Shown in pieces: positions 1 through 8,737 of a DNA stretch of 64,000 bases. A model generated the notes under the pieces. It did not search any database. It saw nothing but the letters and a program-made list of their open reading frames with translations, and was not told where the DNA came from. Position numbers and translations under genes: made by a program. Origin of the DNA: Streptomyces roseofulvus (lineage in GTDB: Bacteria; Actinomycetota; Actinomycetes; Streptomycetales; Streptomycetaceae); assembly GCF_039534915.1 (NCBI RefSeq), contig NZ_BAAAWE010000001.1:4154001-4218000 (forward strand). The letters are read 5' to 3'. The stretch's first letter is position 1. Every line of letters begins with the position of its first letter.

Positions 1-975
1 CGTCCAGGAAGCGTTCGGCCCGCGCGCGGTCGGCGAGCTCGAAGGAGATCACCGAGCCGAAGCGGCGCATCTGCCGGGCGGCGACCTCGTGCGAGGGGTC
101 GCCCGGGAGGCCGGGGTGGCGCAGCCCGGTGACGTCGGGATGGTCGGCCAGGACCCGGGCGAGCTCCAGGGCGGTGGCGCACTGGCGGTCGATCCGCAGC
201 TGGAGCGTGGCCAGCGAGCGGTGGGCGAGCCATGCCTCCATGGGCCCGGGGATGGCGCCGACGATCTTGCGCCAGCGGCGTACCTCCGCGGCCCGGCGCG
301 GATCGCGGCAGCTGACGTGCCCGAGCAGGATGTCGCCGTGGCCGGTCATGCCCTTCGTGTCGCTGGCGACCGAGAAGTCCGCGCCGAGCTCCAGCGGCCG
401 CTGGCCGAGCGGGGTGGCGAGGGTGTTGTCGACGGCGACGAGCGCCCCGCCGGCGTGCGCCGCGTCGACCAGCCGGCGGATGTCGCAGACGTCGAGCCCC
501 GGGTTGGACGGGGTCTCGATCCACAGCAGCTTGGCGCCGTCGAGCACGTCGAGCTGGGCGTCGCCCCCGGTCGGGGCGGTGCGCACCTCGATCCCGTACG
601 CGCGCAGCTGCTCGTGGAGGAGCGGCAGGGCCTGGTAGCCGTCGGTCGGCAGGACGACGGCGTCGCCGGCGGAGAGCTGGGAGAGGAGGACGGCGGAGAT
701 GGCGGCCATGCCGGAGGCGAAGACCACGGTCTCGACCGTGGCTTCCCCGGGCGCTTCCAGGGTGCCGATGGCCCGTTCCAGGTGGGTCCAGGTCGGGTTC
801 TCGTCGCGGCCGTAGGTGTACGGGCCGGTGGGCTCGCCGGGGAGGTGGAAGTGGGCGGCGAAGACCGGTCCGGGCAGGGTCGGTTCGTACTTGACGGGCT
901 CGGGCAGTCCGGCCCGCACCGCGAGGGTGCCGTCGCCGGGTCCCTCGCCGGGGTGGTGCTGTTCCTGGGGGCTCA
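1..975 (-). CDS. Cystathionine gamma-lyase/synthase family PLP enzyme (3' end outside window)
   Basis: This is a Cys/Met-metabolism PLP-dependent enzyme, probably a cystathionine gamma-lyase or synthase of transsulfuration. About 325 residues are present and the C-terminus lies beyond the left edge. The YTYGRDENPTW segment near residue 53 and the cofactor lysine in SDTKG near residue 208 are typical of the family, as is ETPSNPGLDV before it. The GTG start at 975 lies five bases after the stop of the phosphatase gene, so the two are probably co-transcribed. The exact reaction (lyase, synthase or methionine gamma-lyase) cannot be told from sequence alone. Confidence 0.9.
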
Positions 976-980
976 CGGGT

Positions 981-1499
981 TCACAGGGTCCTTTCCTCGA
1001 TCTCGTCCCCCGTCGTGCCGGCCCGGAGTCCGGCCCGGACCGCGGCGAGCAGTCCCTCGCTCGCGGCCTCGGTCATGCGCAGGCATTCCTCGAACCCCTC
1101 CCGCCCGCCGTAGTACGGGTCGGGGACGTCGAGCGCGCCCCCGGCGGCGGGGTCGTACGAGCGGAGCAGCCGGATCTTCGCCGCCTCGTCGGGGGTACGG
1201 GCGAGGCGGCGGAGCTCCCGGAGGTGGCCCTCGTCGAGCGCGATCACCAGATCGAGGGCGGCGAACCAGGAGGCGCGGAACTGCCGGGCGGTGTGGCCGG
1301 CGGGGTAGCCGTGCTCCGTCAGGACGGCGACGGTGCGCGGATCCGCTCCCTCGCCCTCGTGCCAGCCGCCGGTGCCCGCACTGTCCACCTCGACCGCGCC
1401 GCCGAGGCCGGCCTCCTCCACGCGCGCGCGGAAGACGTGCTCGGCCATCGGGGAGCGGCAGATGTTGCCGGTGCAGACGAAGCAGACGCGGTAGGTCAT
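981..1499 (-). CDS. ptpA: Low-molecular-weight protein-tyrosine phosphatase
   Basis: A 172-residue cytoplasmic phosphatase that removes phosphate from phosphotyrosine in proteins. The P-loop CTGNICRS gives the CX5R signature with nucleophile Cys9 and Arg15. The general acid is the aspartate of the DPYYGG motif near residue 126. Length fits the family (about 150-165 residues) with a short extra tail. The ATG start at 1499 lies ten bases downstream of the stop of the membrane-protein gene at 1509. In Streptomyces, PtpA has been linked to secondary metabolism; that role is known from the family, not visible here. Confidence 0.93.
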   Translation of the reverse strand: MTYRVCFVCTGNICRSPMAEHVFRARVEEAGLGGAVEVDSAGTGGWHEGEGADPRTVAVLTEHGYPAGHTARQFRASWFAALDLVIALDEGHLRELRRLARTPDEAAKIRLLRSYDPAAGGALDVPDPYYGGREGFEECLRMTEAASEGLLAAVRAGLRAGTTGDEIEERTL

Positions 1500-1508
1500 G
1501 GCGGTCGC

Positions 1509-1886
1509 TCAGTCCCCGTCCGGGAGCACCACGTTGAGCGCCCACGAGACGACGGAGATGATCAGGCCGCCGAGTACGGCGGTCCAGAAGCCCTCGACGT
1601 GGAAGCTGAGGTCGAACTGGTCGGCCAGCCACGAGGTGAGCAGCAGCATCAGGGCGTTGACCACCAGGGTGATCAGGCCGAGGGTCAGAATGAAGAGGGG
1701 CAGCGTCAGCAGCTTCACGATCGGCTTGACCAGGAAGTTGACGAGGCCGAAGACGAGGGCGACGAGCAGCAGGGTGACGATCTTGTTGCCCGTGCTGTCA
1801 CCGGTCAGGGTGATGTCCTGGAGGAGCCAGATCGCCACCCACAGGGCACCCGCGTTGGCGAGCGTCTTGACTACGAAATTCTTCAT
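1509..1886 (-). CDS. Phage holin family (YvlD-like) small membrane protein
   Basis: A 125-residue integral membrane protein with four hydrophobic helices that fill most of the chain, ending in a short charged tail. It resembles the PF04020 'phage_holin_4_2'/YvlD family, which is common in bacterial chromosomes and not evidence for a prophage. The ATG at 1886 (MKNFVVKTLANAG) was preferred over an upstream in-frame start at 1946 that would overlap the divergent cupin gene. Its function is unknown; the name reflects similarity only. Confidence 0.8.
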   Translation of the reverse strand: MKNFVVKTLANAGALWVAIWLLQDITLTGDSTGNKIVTLLLVALVFGLVNFLVKPIVKLLTLPLFILTLGLITLVVNALMLLLTSWLADQFDLSFHVEGFWTAVLGGLIISVVSWALNVVLPDGD

Positions 1887-1936
1887 GTGTCTGATCGTGG
1901 CAGAGACGATCGGGCCTAGGGCAGGGGCGAACGGCA

Positions 1937-2254
1937 GTGAAGGCATTCCGGCTGGACGATCTGGAGGCGGAGCGCGTCGCCAACCAGGGGGCGTACCTCC
2001 AGTTCCTGCGCGAGCGGAACATGTCGGTGGGGCTGTACGCGCTCGACGCGGGGGAGCTGGACCCGCAGTCGCCGCACGGCCAGGACGAGGTGTACTTCGT
2101 GGTCTCCGGCCGGGCGGCGATCACCGTCGGGGACGAGACGACGCAGGTGGCACGGGGCAGCGTGGTCTATGTGCCGGCCGGGGTGCCGCACCGCTTCCAC
2201 CACATCAGCGAGGACCTGAGGGTCCTGGTGGTCTTCTCGCCGCCGGAGGCGTGA
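1937..2254 (+). CDS. Single-domain cupin protein
   Basis: A 105-residue protein made of one cupin barrel. The first metal-binding motif is recognisable as PHGQDEVYFVVSG (H, E) near residues 47-59 and the second as PAGVPHRFHHI near residues 82-92, so a metal-bound small-molecule or regulatory role is likely. It starts with GTG at 1937, 50 bases from and divergent to the holin-like gene. Substrate is unknown; small cupins of this kind include isomerases, dioxygenases and sensor proteins. Confidence 0.82.
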   Translation: MKAFRLDDLEAERVANQGAYLQFLRERNMSVGLYALDAGELDPQSPHGQDEVYFVVSGRAAITVGDETTQVARGSVVYVPAGVPHRFHHISEDLRVLVVFSPPEA

Positions 2255-2424
2255 GCGAGGCCGCCGGACCGGGAGACTCCGGGGTGAGGGCCTGATTCCC
2301 CTAGGGGGCGGATCAGGGGAGAGCCCGGGCCCCCGGAGCCCCGATGGCGCCGGTCCGCCGCCTAGCCTTGAGGTGTCCGGGACGGAGTCTTCCGGACGGG
2401 GCTTCGAGAGCGAGGGAGAGAGCC

Positions 2425-2643
2425 ATGGCCGTACAGGAGATGCTCGCGGGACTGCCGTGGTGGGTGAAGTGGGTCGCGATACCCGCCCTGGTCCTGCTTG
2501 TCTTCGGCGGGTTCATCACCAGCGTCCTCACCTTCGTGATCAGCCTGCTGTTCAAGGTGCTGCTGTTCGTCGCGCTCGTGGCCGGACTCATCTACGCGGT
2601 GCGGAAGTTCGGCGGCCCCAAGAAGACGGACCGCGACTGGTAG
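2425..2643 (+). CDS. DUF5326-type small membrane protein
   Basis: A 72-residue protein with two closely spaced membrane helices (about residues 14-32 and 34-58) and a basic C-terminal end, KKTDRDW. The ATG at 2425 is preceded by a GGGAGAG ribosome site, which decides the start over the in-frame upstream codons. It matches, from memory, a Streptomyces-restricted family annotated DUF5326. No function is known. It is followed by a hairpin terminator. Confidence 0.75.
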   Translation: MAVQEMLAGLPWWVKWVAIPALVLLVFGGFITSVLTFVISLLFKVLLFVALVAGLIYAVRKFGGPKKTDRDW

Positions 2644-2670
2644 CACAAGCTACTCATCGGTATTCCGCGT

Positions 2671-2692
2671 CTGCCGGGCGTTAGCCCGGCAG
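2671..2692 (+). terminator. Hairpin terminator after the small membrane protein
   Basis: A 9-base perfect inverted repeat (CTGCCGGGC, loop GTTA, GCCCGGCAG) lies 27 bases after the stop codon at 2643. There is no U-tract, as usual in Streptomyces. The rest of 2693-2929 shows no gene and is the presumed ssgR promoter region. Confidence 0.65.
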
Positions 2693-2929
2693 GGGGAACG
2701 CGCTGGTGGAAACGGGGTGGGGGGTGAGGACGGCCACTAGAGTGGCAGATCTCCGCCGAGTCGGGGACTACGGGCGTAGATCTCCGGCAGACCAGCGGTT
2801 TCCCGCTCGTCCCTGAGGGGTCCGGTCCGTCGGACCCCATCGGTGTCCCAGGCCCGGCGGGAGCGCGGGGGCGGCCCCCGCGAGCGGGTGCAGTGCATCC
2901 GTTGTCACGCCTGGGGGTGACCTTTGGCC

Positions 2930-3694
2930 ATGGCTACGCAGACAGCTGCGCCGACCCTGATCGGCTCGGTGCAGCGGGCGCTGAGACTTCTGGAGGCCGT
3001 GGCCTCCCATGCGGACGGTGCCCCCGCCAAGCAGCTCGCCCGGGAGACGGGCCTTCCGCTGCCCACGACGTACCACCTCCTCCGCACCCTGACGCACGAG
3101 GGCTATCTGGTCCGCGACAAGGGTGCCTTCTATCTGGGGGAGGCAGCCGCCCGGCTGGCCGGCGGCGGGGCTGTGCAGAATCGTCGCACCAAGATCGAGG
3201 ACTCCCTCGCCCACTGGCGGGACGAGATCGGTGTGCCGGTCTACTTCGCGCTCTACCGCGACGGCGAGATCGAACTCGTCTCCGTCGCGGACACCCCCAA
3301 CTCCCCCGCCGTCGAGGAATGGGCCGATTTCCGGGAGACCGGTCACGCCCACGCGATCGGGCAGTGTCTGCTCAGCCAACTGGATCTGAGATCTCGTCAA
3401 GACCACCTCGACCGGCACCCGGTGGAAGCCATCACTCCGTACACGGTGCGTAACCGGCGGGTGCTTTTGGATCGTTTGGGCGGTTTGGGGCGAATGGAGC
3501 CCCTGGTGGAGCGTCAGGAATATGCGCTCGGCACGGTTTGCGCGGCCATCCCCATCACGGCGGGCTCCACGGCGGCCACTCTGGCCATTTCCCTCCCGCT
3601 TCACCAGGAAGAACGGTTGCTCCCAGCAGTCGAGCGGCTACGTAACGAGATCGGAAGCCTCTTCAGTTCGTTCGCCTTCTCTATCAGTATCTGA
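2930..3694 (+). CDS. ssgR: SsgR, IclR-family activator of ssgA
   Basis: A 254-residue IclR-family regulator with an N-terminal winged helix-turn-helix (about residues 12-70, including AKQLARETGLPLPTTYHLLRT) and a C-terminal effector domain. The sequence and the position just upstream of ssgA identify it as SsgR, which in S. coelicolor activates ssgA during sporulation. The ATG at 2930 has a GGGGGTGA site about ten bases upstream; a TTG two codons earlier is possible. Codons toward the 3' end are less GC-rich than in neighbouring genes (for example TTGGGGCGAATGG around 3485). Confidence 0.92.
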   Translation: MATQTAAPTLIGSVQRALRLLEAVASHADGAPAKQLARETGLPLPTTYHLLRTLTHEGYLVRDKGAFYLGEAAARLAGGGAVQNRRTKIEDSLAHWRDEIGVPVYFALYRDGEIELVSVADTPNSPAVEEWADFRETGHAHAIGQCLLSQLDLRSRQDHLDRHPVEAITPYTVRNRRVLLDRLGGLGRMEPLVERQEYALGTVCAAIPITAGSTAATLAISLPLHQEERLLPAVERLRNEIGSLFSSFAFSISI

Positions 3695-3832
3695 AAAATC
3701 ACTCCTTGTGATCCGCTAGCGCGTACAGCACGATTGCGTCAAGAGGGCCACGGGGGATCATTCCTGGCCGTTTCGGTCACAGCTTTCAGCAGCTGTGTTT
3801 ACACAACTGCTCCATCTACTGCGGGGTACATG

Positions 3833-4273
3833 ATGCGAGAGTCGGTTCAGGCCGAGGTCCTGATGAGCTTCCTCGTCTCGGAGGAGCTCTCCTTCAAGAT
3901 CCCTGTCGAACTGCGATACGAGACCCGGGATCCCTACGCGGTGCGGATGACCTTCCACCTTCCCGGAGACGCCCCCGTGACCTGGGCGTTCGGCAGGGAG
4001 CTGCTGCTCGACGGGATCAACCGCCCGAGCGGGGACGGCGACGTCCACATCGCCCCGACCGACCCCGAGGGCCTGTCGGACGTCTCCATCCGGCTCCAGG
4101 TGGGCGGTGACCGCGCCCTCTTCCGTGCCAGCGCCCCGCCGCTCGTCGCCTTCCTCGACCGCACGGACAAGCTGGTCCCGCTCGGTCAGGAGCAGACACT
4201 GGGCGACTTCGAGGACAGCCTGGAGGCCGCGCTCGGCCGGATCCTCGCCGAGGAGAGCGCCGGCCCGGCCTGA
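3833..4273 (+). CDS. ssgA: SsgA, sporulation cell-division activator
   Basis: A 146-residue SsgA-like protein (SALP). SsgA localises SsgB and thereby FtsZ at sporulation septa and stimulates septation and germ-tube formation in Streptomyces. Family hallmarks are SFLVSEELSF, the RYETRDPYAVRMTFHLPGD segment, WAFGRELLLDG and FLDRTDKLVPLGQE. It is almost collinear with S. coelicolor SsgA. The start was set at the ATG at 3833 (MRESVQAEV); another ATG directly precedes it at 3830. The 138-base gap after ssgR is comparatively AT-rich and should hold the SsgR-dependent promoter. Confidence 0.95.
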   Translation: MRESVQAEVLMSFLVSEELSFKIPVELRYETRDPYAVRMTFHLPGDAPVTWAFGRELLLDGINRPSGDGDVHIAPTDPEGLSDVSIRLQVGGDRALFRASAPPLVAFLDRTDKLVPLGQEQTLGDFEDSLEAALGRILAEESAGPA

Positions 4274-4390
4274 CCCCGGCGCCCCCTCCGTACGGTCGTC
4301 GCCCGGGCCGTCCCGTCCGTACCGTCGTCGCCCGCGCCCCCGCCGTACGTCCTTCCGTCCCGCCCCGCCCGTACGGCCGCCCCGCGCCCG

Positions 4391-5818
4391 TCACTTGGCG
4401 CGGCGCCGCCGTCCGCCGCGCCCCGGCGTCCGGCCGCCGGCCTCCTCCGAGGGGCGGTCGGCCGACACGACCAGCGCCGCGAGCGCCGTCGTGACCGGCA
4501 CCGAGGCGACCAGGCCGATCGACCCGACCAGGGTCCGGACGATCTCCTCCGCCACCAGCTCGCTGTTGGCCACCGTCCCCATGCTGCTGTCCGCGATGGT
4601 GAAGAGCAGCAGCAGCGGGAGCGAGGCGCCGGCATAGGCCAGGACCAGCGTGTTGACCACCGACGCGATGTGGTCGCGGCCGATCCGGATGCCGGCCCGG
4701 TAGAGCGCGCGCGGGCCCATGCCGGGGTCGGCCTGGTGCAGCTCCCAGACCGCGGAGGTCTGGGTGACGGTCACGTCGTCCAGGACACCGAGCGAACCGA
4801 TGATCACACCGGCGAGCAGCAGACCGGACATGTCGATCTCCGGGTAGAGACCGTGGATGAGCCCGGTGTAGTCGTCGGTGTTGCCGCTGAGCGAGGCCCA
4901 GCCGATGAAGAAGGACCCGAGCAGGCCGATCAGCAGCAGCGAGATCAACGTGCCCAGGACGGCCACCGAGGTGCGGGCCGACAGCCCGTGGCACATGTAG
5001 AGCGCGAGCAGCATGATCGCGCTCGATCCGACCACCGCCACGATCAGCGGGTTCGAACCCTCCAGAATCGCGGGCAGGATGAAGAGCGTGAGCACCAGGA
5101 AGCTCACCGCGAGCGCGATCAGCGCCATCACGCCGCGCATCCGGCCGACGAGCACGACCGCGAGCGCGAAGATGATGGCGAGGACCGCCATCGGCACCTT
5201 CCGGTTCACGTCGGTCACCGAGTACTGCAGGTCCTTCGGGGCGTCGGGGGCGTAGGCGACGACCACGCCCTGGCCCTCCTCCAGCTGGCGCGGGGCGTCC
5301 GGCTGCACGATCTCGGTGAACCGCCGGCCCTTGTCCGGACCGCTGGTGACCTCGATCGTCGCCTTCGCGCACTCGCCCTGCTGGGCGTTGACCGCCTCGC
5401 GGCCCTGCGGGGTGGACGTGTCGCCGGTGGGCGGCACCTGCGCCGCGTTCACGTCCTTGCAGTCCACCTGCTCGACCGCCACGACCTTGCCCTGCTCGGT
5501 CTGCCGGTCGAAGCCGACCCCGGTCCGCTCGTGCGCCGGCGTGCCCCCGGGCCAGAGCACCAGGAGACCGACGACCACGGCGGTGGCGAAGGGGATCAGG
5601 ACGGCCGCGATGACCCGGCGCAGATGCCGGGAGACGGGCGCGGCGGGCCCGTGGCTGTGGCTGTGCCCGTGGCCGGAGTTGTGGCCGGAGCCGGAGCCGG
5701 GGTCCGGACCGTGCCGGCCGAAACCGGGCTCGTGGCCGTGCCCGTGCTCACGGCCGTGCGCGTGCCCGTGCCCGTGCTCGTGGCCCTGCGGATCGGGGGA
5801 CTGCTGGGGGGAAGTCAC
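4391..5818 (-). CDS. YibE/F family membrane protein with His-rich N-terminus
   Basis: A 475-residue polytopic membrane protein. Residues 1-60 are extremely rich in His and Gly (repeats of the type GHEHGHGHAHG), then comes a first helix near residue 70-90, an extracytoplasmic domain of about 120 residues, and seven or eight further helices typical of YibE/F. A GTG at 5818 is taken as start; an ATG at 5851 would add 11 residues. The His-rich tail suggests metal (Zn, Ni, Co or Cu) binding, an inference. It is convergent with ssgA, and the 117-base space between them holds only GC-rich degenerate repeats of GTCGTCGCCCG. Confidence 0.85.
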   Translation of the reverse strand: MTSPQQSPDPQGHEHGHGHAHGREHGHGHEPGFGRHGPDPGSGSGHNSGHGHSHSHGPAAPVSRHLRRVIAAVLIPFATAVVVGLLVLWPGGTPAHERTGVGFDRQTEQGKVVAVEQVDCKDVNAAQVPPTGDTSTPQGREAVNAQQGECAKATIEVTSGPDKGRRFTEIVQPDAPRQLEEGQGVVVAYAPDAPKDLQYSVTDVNRKVPMAVLAIIFALAVVLVGRMRGVMALIALAVSFLVLTLFILPAILEGSNPLIVAVVGSSAIMLLALYMCHGLSARTSVAVLGTLISLLLIGLLGSFFIGWASLSGNTDDYTGLIHGLYPEIDMSGLLLAGVIIGSLGVLDDVTVTQTSAVWELHQADPGMGPRALYRAGIRIGRDHIASVVNTLVLAYAGASLPLLLLFTIADSSMGTVANSELVAEEIVRTLVGSIGLVASVPVTTALAALVVSADRPSEEAGGRTPGRGGRRRRAK

Positions 5819-5898
5819 CGACCGATCATCGCAAGAACGGTGGGGGCCCACTGTTCAGCACGCCCGGGATGGCGCTAGCCTCGTGACACCTTTGCACA

Positions 5899-6007
5899 CG
5901 CGGGAGCTCGGAGCACCGGGCTGAGAGGGCGCTGATCACCGTACGCACGTACGGAAGGAGGCTGCGCCGACCGCCGAACCTGTTACCGGGTAATGCCGGC
6001 GTAGGGA
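5899..6007 (+). promoter_or_regulatory. TPP (thiamine pyrophosphate) riboswitch
   Basis: The leader of thiC carries the conserved THI-box elements in order: CGGGAG at 5901, GGCTGAGAGGG near 5919, an ACCGTACGC variable arm, GAACCTG near 5977 and the closing segment with GGGTAATGCCGGCGTAGGGA ending near 6007. The ribosome site for thiC (GTAGGGAG) lies in the 3' part of the aptamer, so TPP binding would most simply mask translation initiation. This is the standard arrangement for actinobacterial thiC. Confidence 0.95.
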
Positions 6008-6018
6008 GATTCGGTCTC

Positions 6019-7818
6019 ATGACCATTCAGGATGCACGCACGCCTGCCTCCGACCAGAACGACGGCCGGAACGACGGCCAGGGCGAGCGCACGCCGGGCT
6101 GGCACAAGGGGTACGTCGAGGGCTCCCGCCCCGACATCCGGGTGCCGGTCCGTCAGGTGCACCTCACCAACGGCAAGGACGTGACGCTGTACGACACGTC
6201 CGGCCCGTACACCGACCCCGCCGTCGACACCGACGTGCGCCGGGGCCTGCCCCCGCTCCGCGAGAACTGGATCATCGCGCGCGGCGACACCGAGGAGTAC
6301 GCGGGCCGCCCGGTCCGCCCCGAGGACGACGGCATCAAGCACACCTCGCCGCGCGGCGGCGGGCTCAAGAACCTCGACGCGGTCTTCCCCGGCCGCCCGC
6401 GGCTGCCCCGCCGAGGCCGTCCCGGGCAGGCCGTGACCCAGCTCGCCTACGCCCGCCGGGGCGAGATCACCCCGGAGATGGAGTACGTGGCGATCCGGGA
6501 GAACGTCTCCCCCGAGGTCGTCCGCGAGGAGATCGCGGCGGGCCGCGCGGTGCTGCCGGCCAACGTCAACCACCCGGAGATCGAGCCGATGATCATCGGC
6601 AAGCGGTTCCTGGTGAAGGTCAACGCCAACATCGGCAACTCCGCCGTCACCTCCTCCATCGAGGAGGAGGTGGAGAAGATGACCTGGGCGACCCGCTGGG
6701 GCGCCGACACGGTCATGGACCTGTCCACCGGCCGCAACATCCACACCACCCGCGAGTGGGTGCTGCGCAACTCCCCCGTGCCGATCGGCACCGTGCCGCT
6801 CTACCAGGCGCTGGAGAAGGTCGACGGCAAGGCCGAGGAGCTGACCTGGGAGATCTACAAGGACACGGTCATCGAGCAGGCCGAGCAGGGCGTGGACTAC
6901 ATGACCGTGCACGCCGGCGTGCTCCTGCCGTACGTGCCGCTCACCGCGCGCCGCAAGACCGGCATCGTCTCGCGCGGCGGCTCGATCATGGCCGCCTGGT
7001 GCCTCGCGCACCACAAGGAGAACTTCCTCTACACCAACTTCGAGGAGCTCTGCGAGATCCTGGCGGCGTACGACGTCACCTACTCGCTCGGTGACGGTCT
7101 GCGGCCCGGCTCGATCGCGGACGCCAACGACGACGCCCAGTTCGCCGAGCTGCGCACGCTCGGCGAGCTCAACACGATCGCCAAGCGCCACAACGTGCAG
7201 ACCATGATCGAGGGCCCGGGCCACGTCCCGATGCACAAGATCAAGGAGAACATCGACCTCCAGCAGGAGATCTGCGAGGAGGCGCCGTTCTACACGCTCG
7301 GCCCGCTGACCACGGACGTGGCGCCCGCCTACGACCACATCACCTCCGGCATCGGCGCGGCGATGATCGCCTGGTGGGGCACGGCGATGCTCTGCTACGT
7401 CACGCCCAAGGAGCACCTGGGCCTGCCGAACCGCGACGACGTGAAGACCGGCGTCATCACGTACAAGATCGCGGCCCACGCGGCGGACCTGGCCAAGGGC
7501 CACCCGGGCGCCCAGGAGTGGGACGACGCCCTCTCCGACGCGCGCTTCGAGTTCCGCTGGGAGGACCAGTTCAACCTGGCCCTCGACCCGGACACGGCTC
7601 GTGAGTTCCACGACGAGACGCTGCCGGCGGAGCCCGCGAAGACGGCCCACTTCTGCTCGATGTGCGGCCCGAAGTTCTGCTCGATGAAGATCTCGCAGGA
7701 CATCCGCCGGGAGCACGGCGGTGACCTGAAGGCGGACGAGATCGAGGCCGGCATGGCCGAGAAGTCCGCCGAGTTCGCCGCCTCCGGCAACCGGGTGTAC
7801 CTGCCGCTGGCGGAGTAG
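6019..7818 (+). CDS. thiC: Phosphomethylpyrimidine synthase ThiC
   Basis: A 599-residue radical-SAM enzyme that rearranges aminoimidazole ribotide to hydroxymethylpyrimidine phosphate in thiamine synthesis. The [4Fe-4S] cluster cysteines are at the C-terminus in CSMCGPKFC (Cys546, Cys549, Cys554), the unusual CX2CX4C pattern of ThiC. Conserved core blocks NANIGNSAVTSSIEEEVEK, GADTVMDLSTG and GPGHVPMHKI are all present and the length is normal. The ATG at 6019 is spaced about ten bases after the GGGAG that closes the riboswitch. Confidence 0.98.
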   Translation: MTIQDARTPASDQNDGRNDGQGERTPGWHKGYVEGSRPDIRVPVRQVHLTNGKDVTLYDTSGPYTDPAVDTDVRRGLPPLRENWIIARGDTEEYAGRPVRPEDDGIKHTSPRGGGLKNLDAVFPGRPRLPRRGRPGQAVTQLAYARRGEITPEMEYVAIRENVSPEVVREEIAAGRAVLPANVNHPEIEPMIIGKRFLVKVNANIGNSAVTSSIEEEVEKMTWATRWGADTVMDLSTGRNIHTTREWVLRNSPVPIGTVPLYQALEKVDGKAEELTWEIYKDTVIEQAEQGVDYMTVHAGVLLPYVPLTARRKTGIVSRGGSIMAAWCLAHHKENFLYTNFEELCEILAAYDVTYSLGDGLRPGSIADANDDAQFAELRTLGELNTIAKRHNVQTMIEGPGHVPMHKIKENIDLQQEICEEAPFYTLGPLTTDVAPAYDHITSGIGAAMIAWWGTAMLCYVTPKEHLGLPNRDDVKTGVITYKIAAHAADLAKGHPGAQEWDDALSDARFEFRWEDQFNLALDPDTAREFHDETLPAEPAKTAHFCSMCGPKFCSMKISQDIRREHGGDLKADEIEAGMAEKSAEFAASGNRVYLPLAE

Positions 7819-7844
7819 GCGCCCACGCCACCGGCGGCCCAACC

Positions 7845-7871
7845 CTGTCGGCGGCCCGGCCCCGCCGACAG
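7845..7871 (+). terminator. First hairpin after thiC
   Basis: A perfect 10-base stem (CTGTCGGCGG / CCGCCGACAG) with a 7-base loop lies 27 bases after the thiC stop. A further copy of GCCGACAG follows at about 7881. Confidence 0.6.
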
Positions 7872-7904
7872 CCCGGCCCTGCCGACAGCCTGCCTTTTCG
7901 GCGG

Positions 7905-7942
7905 CCCCGGCCCGCGGTCCACGGGGGGATCGCGGGCCGGGG
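7905..7942. terminator. Second, bidirectional hairpin between thiC and the convergent membrane-protein gene
   Basis: A 12-base perfect stem (CCCCGGCCCGCG / CGCGGGCCGGGG) with a 14-base loop ends four bases before the stop codon of the minus-strand gene at 7947, so it can serve both transcripts. Confidence 0.65.
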
Positions 7943-7946
7943 TGCG

Positions 7947-8570
7947 TCACGGGGGCGGGGGAGACGGGTCGGGGCCGGTGGCGGTGAGGGCGGCCTGGAG
8001 GAAGGGGACGACGCCGCGCTCCAGGAGGGCGTGGCGCCAGGCGGCGCGCGCCCGGGTGAGTTCGTCGTCGGGGGTGTGGTGCTCGGCGGGGCTGTTGCGG
8101 AGGGCGGTACGGAGCAGGCCGGCGCCCGCGCAGAGCAGGCCGGCGGCCGCGAGGGCACCGAAGACCAGGCCCGCGGTGAGCAGTGTGGTGCCGAGGGCGG
8201 CCTCGGGGGCGACCAGCCGGACCACGGCGCCGACCAGCAGGAAGATCCCGGCGGCCGTGCCGGCGAGGACCGGGACGAGGACGGTGAGGACCGCGACGGC
8301 GCCCGGTGACTCGTCGGGCGCGGGGGTCCGGGGGCGGTTGGACGCGGCGCGGTGCTGCTCGCGGACCTTGACGAAGTGCTCGTACTCGCTCGCCGCGGCC
8401 GCGGTGATCAGCGCTGTCGCGTTCAGCGCCATCACGCGGAGCTGGGCGGCCGTCAGCCGGGCGCCCGTTCCGGCGAGTTCCGGCCGTTCCGGTGCGGTGC
8501 GCAGTGCGTCGTCGAGGACGCGCTCGTACTCGGCGCGGTCCTCGGTCAGCAGGTGCGGAGCCACGTTCAT
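7947..8570 (-). CDS. Hypothetical membrane protein
   Basis: A 207-residue protein I do not recognise. The first 85 residues look soluble and partly helical, followed by two hydrophobic segments at about residues 88-115 and 122-150, then a polar helical segment and a Pro-rich end (DPSPPPP). The ATG at 8570 is chosen because a GGGGG lies six bases upstream; another ATG at 8576 sits too close to it. A longer open frame upstream is non-coding. The GC-rich third positions support a real gene. Confidence 0.75.
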   Translation of the reverse strand: MNVAPHLLTEDRAEYERVLDDALRTAPERPELAGTGARLTAAQLRVMALNATALITAAAASEYEHFVKVREQHRAASNRPRTPAPDESPGAVAVLTVLVPVLAGTAAGIFLLVGAVVRLVAPEAALGTTLLTAGLVFGALAAAGLLCAGAGLLRTALRNSPAEHHTPDDELTRARAAWRHALLERGVVPFLQAALTATGPDPSPPPP

Positions 8571-8737
8571 GTGCATCCCCCGATGCTCGGTGGGCCGGGA
8601 CCGGCCGTGGAGAACGGCGGTCCGGGCGGAAGCGGAGGAGAGCCTGCCTACTTGGAGAGACCGATGGTAGGGCCGTGACCGGGCACGCTGACAGGGGGTT
8701 TCCGGAAATCGCCTGCCGCGGATGCGCTGGGTGAGAG

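Noticed and set aside
1509..1886. Prophage suggested by a 'phage holin' family hit
   Set aside because: The family is a common chromosomal membrane protein; no integrase, terminase or attachment repeats are near.
5983..7950. 655-codon frame antisense to thiC and the riboswitch
   Set aside because: Shadow frame; thiC and the TPP aptamer account for this DNA.
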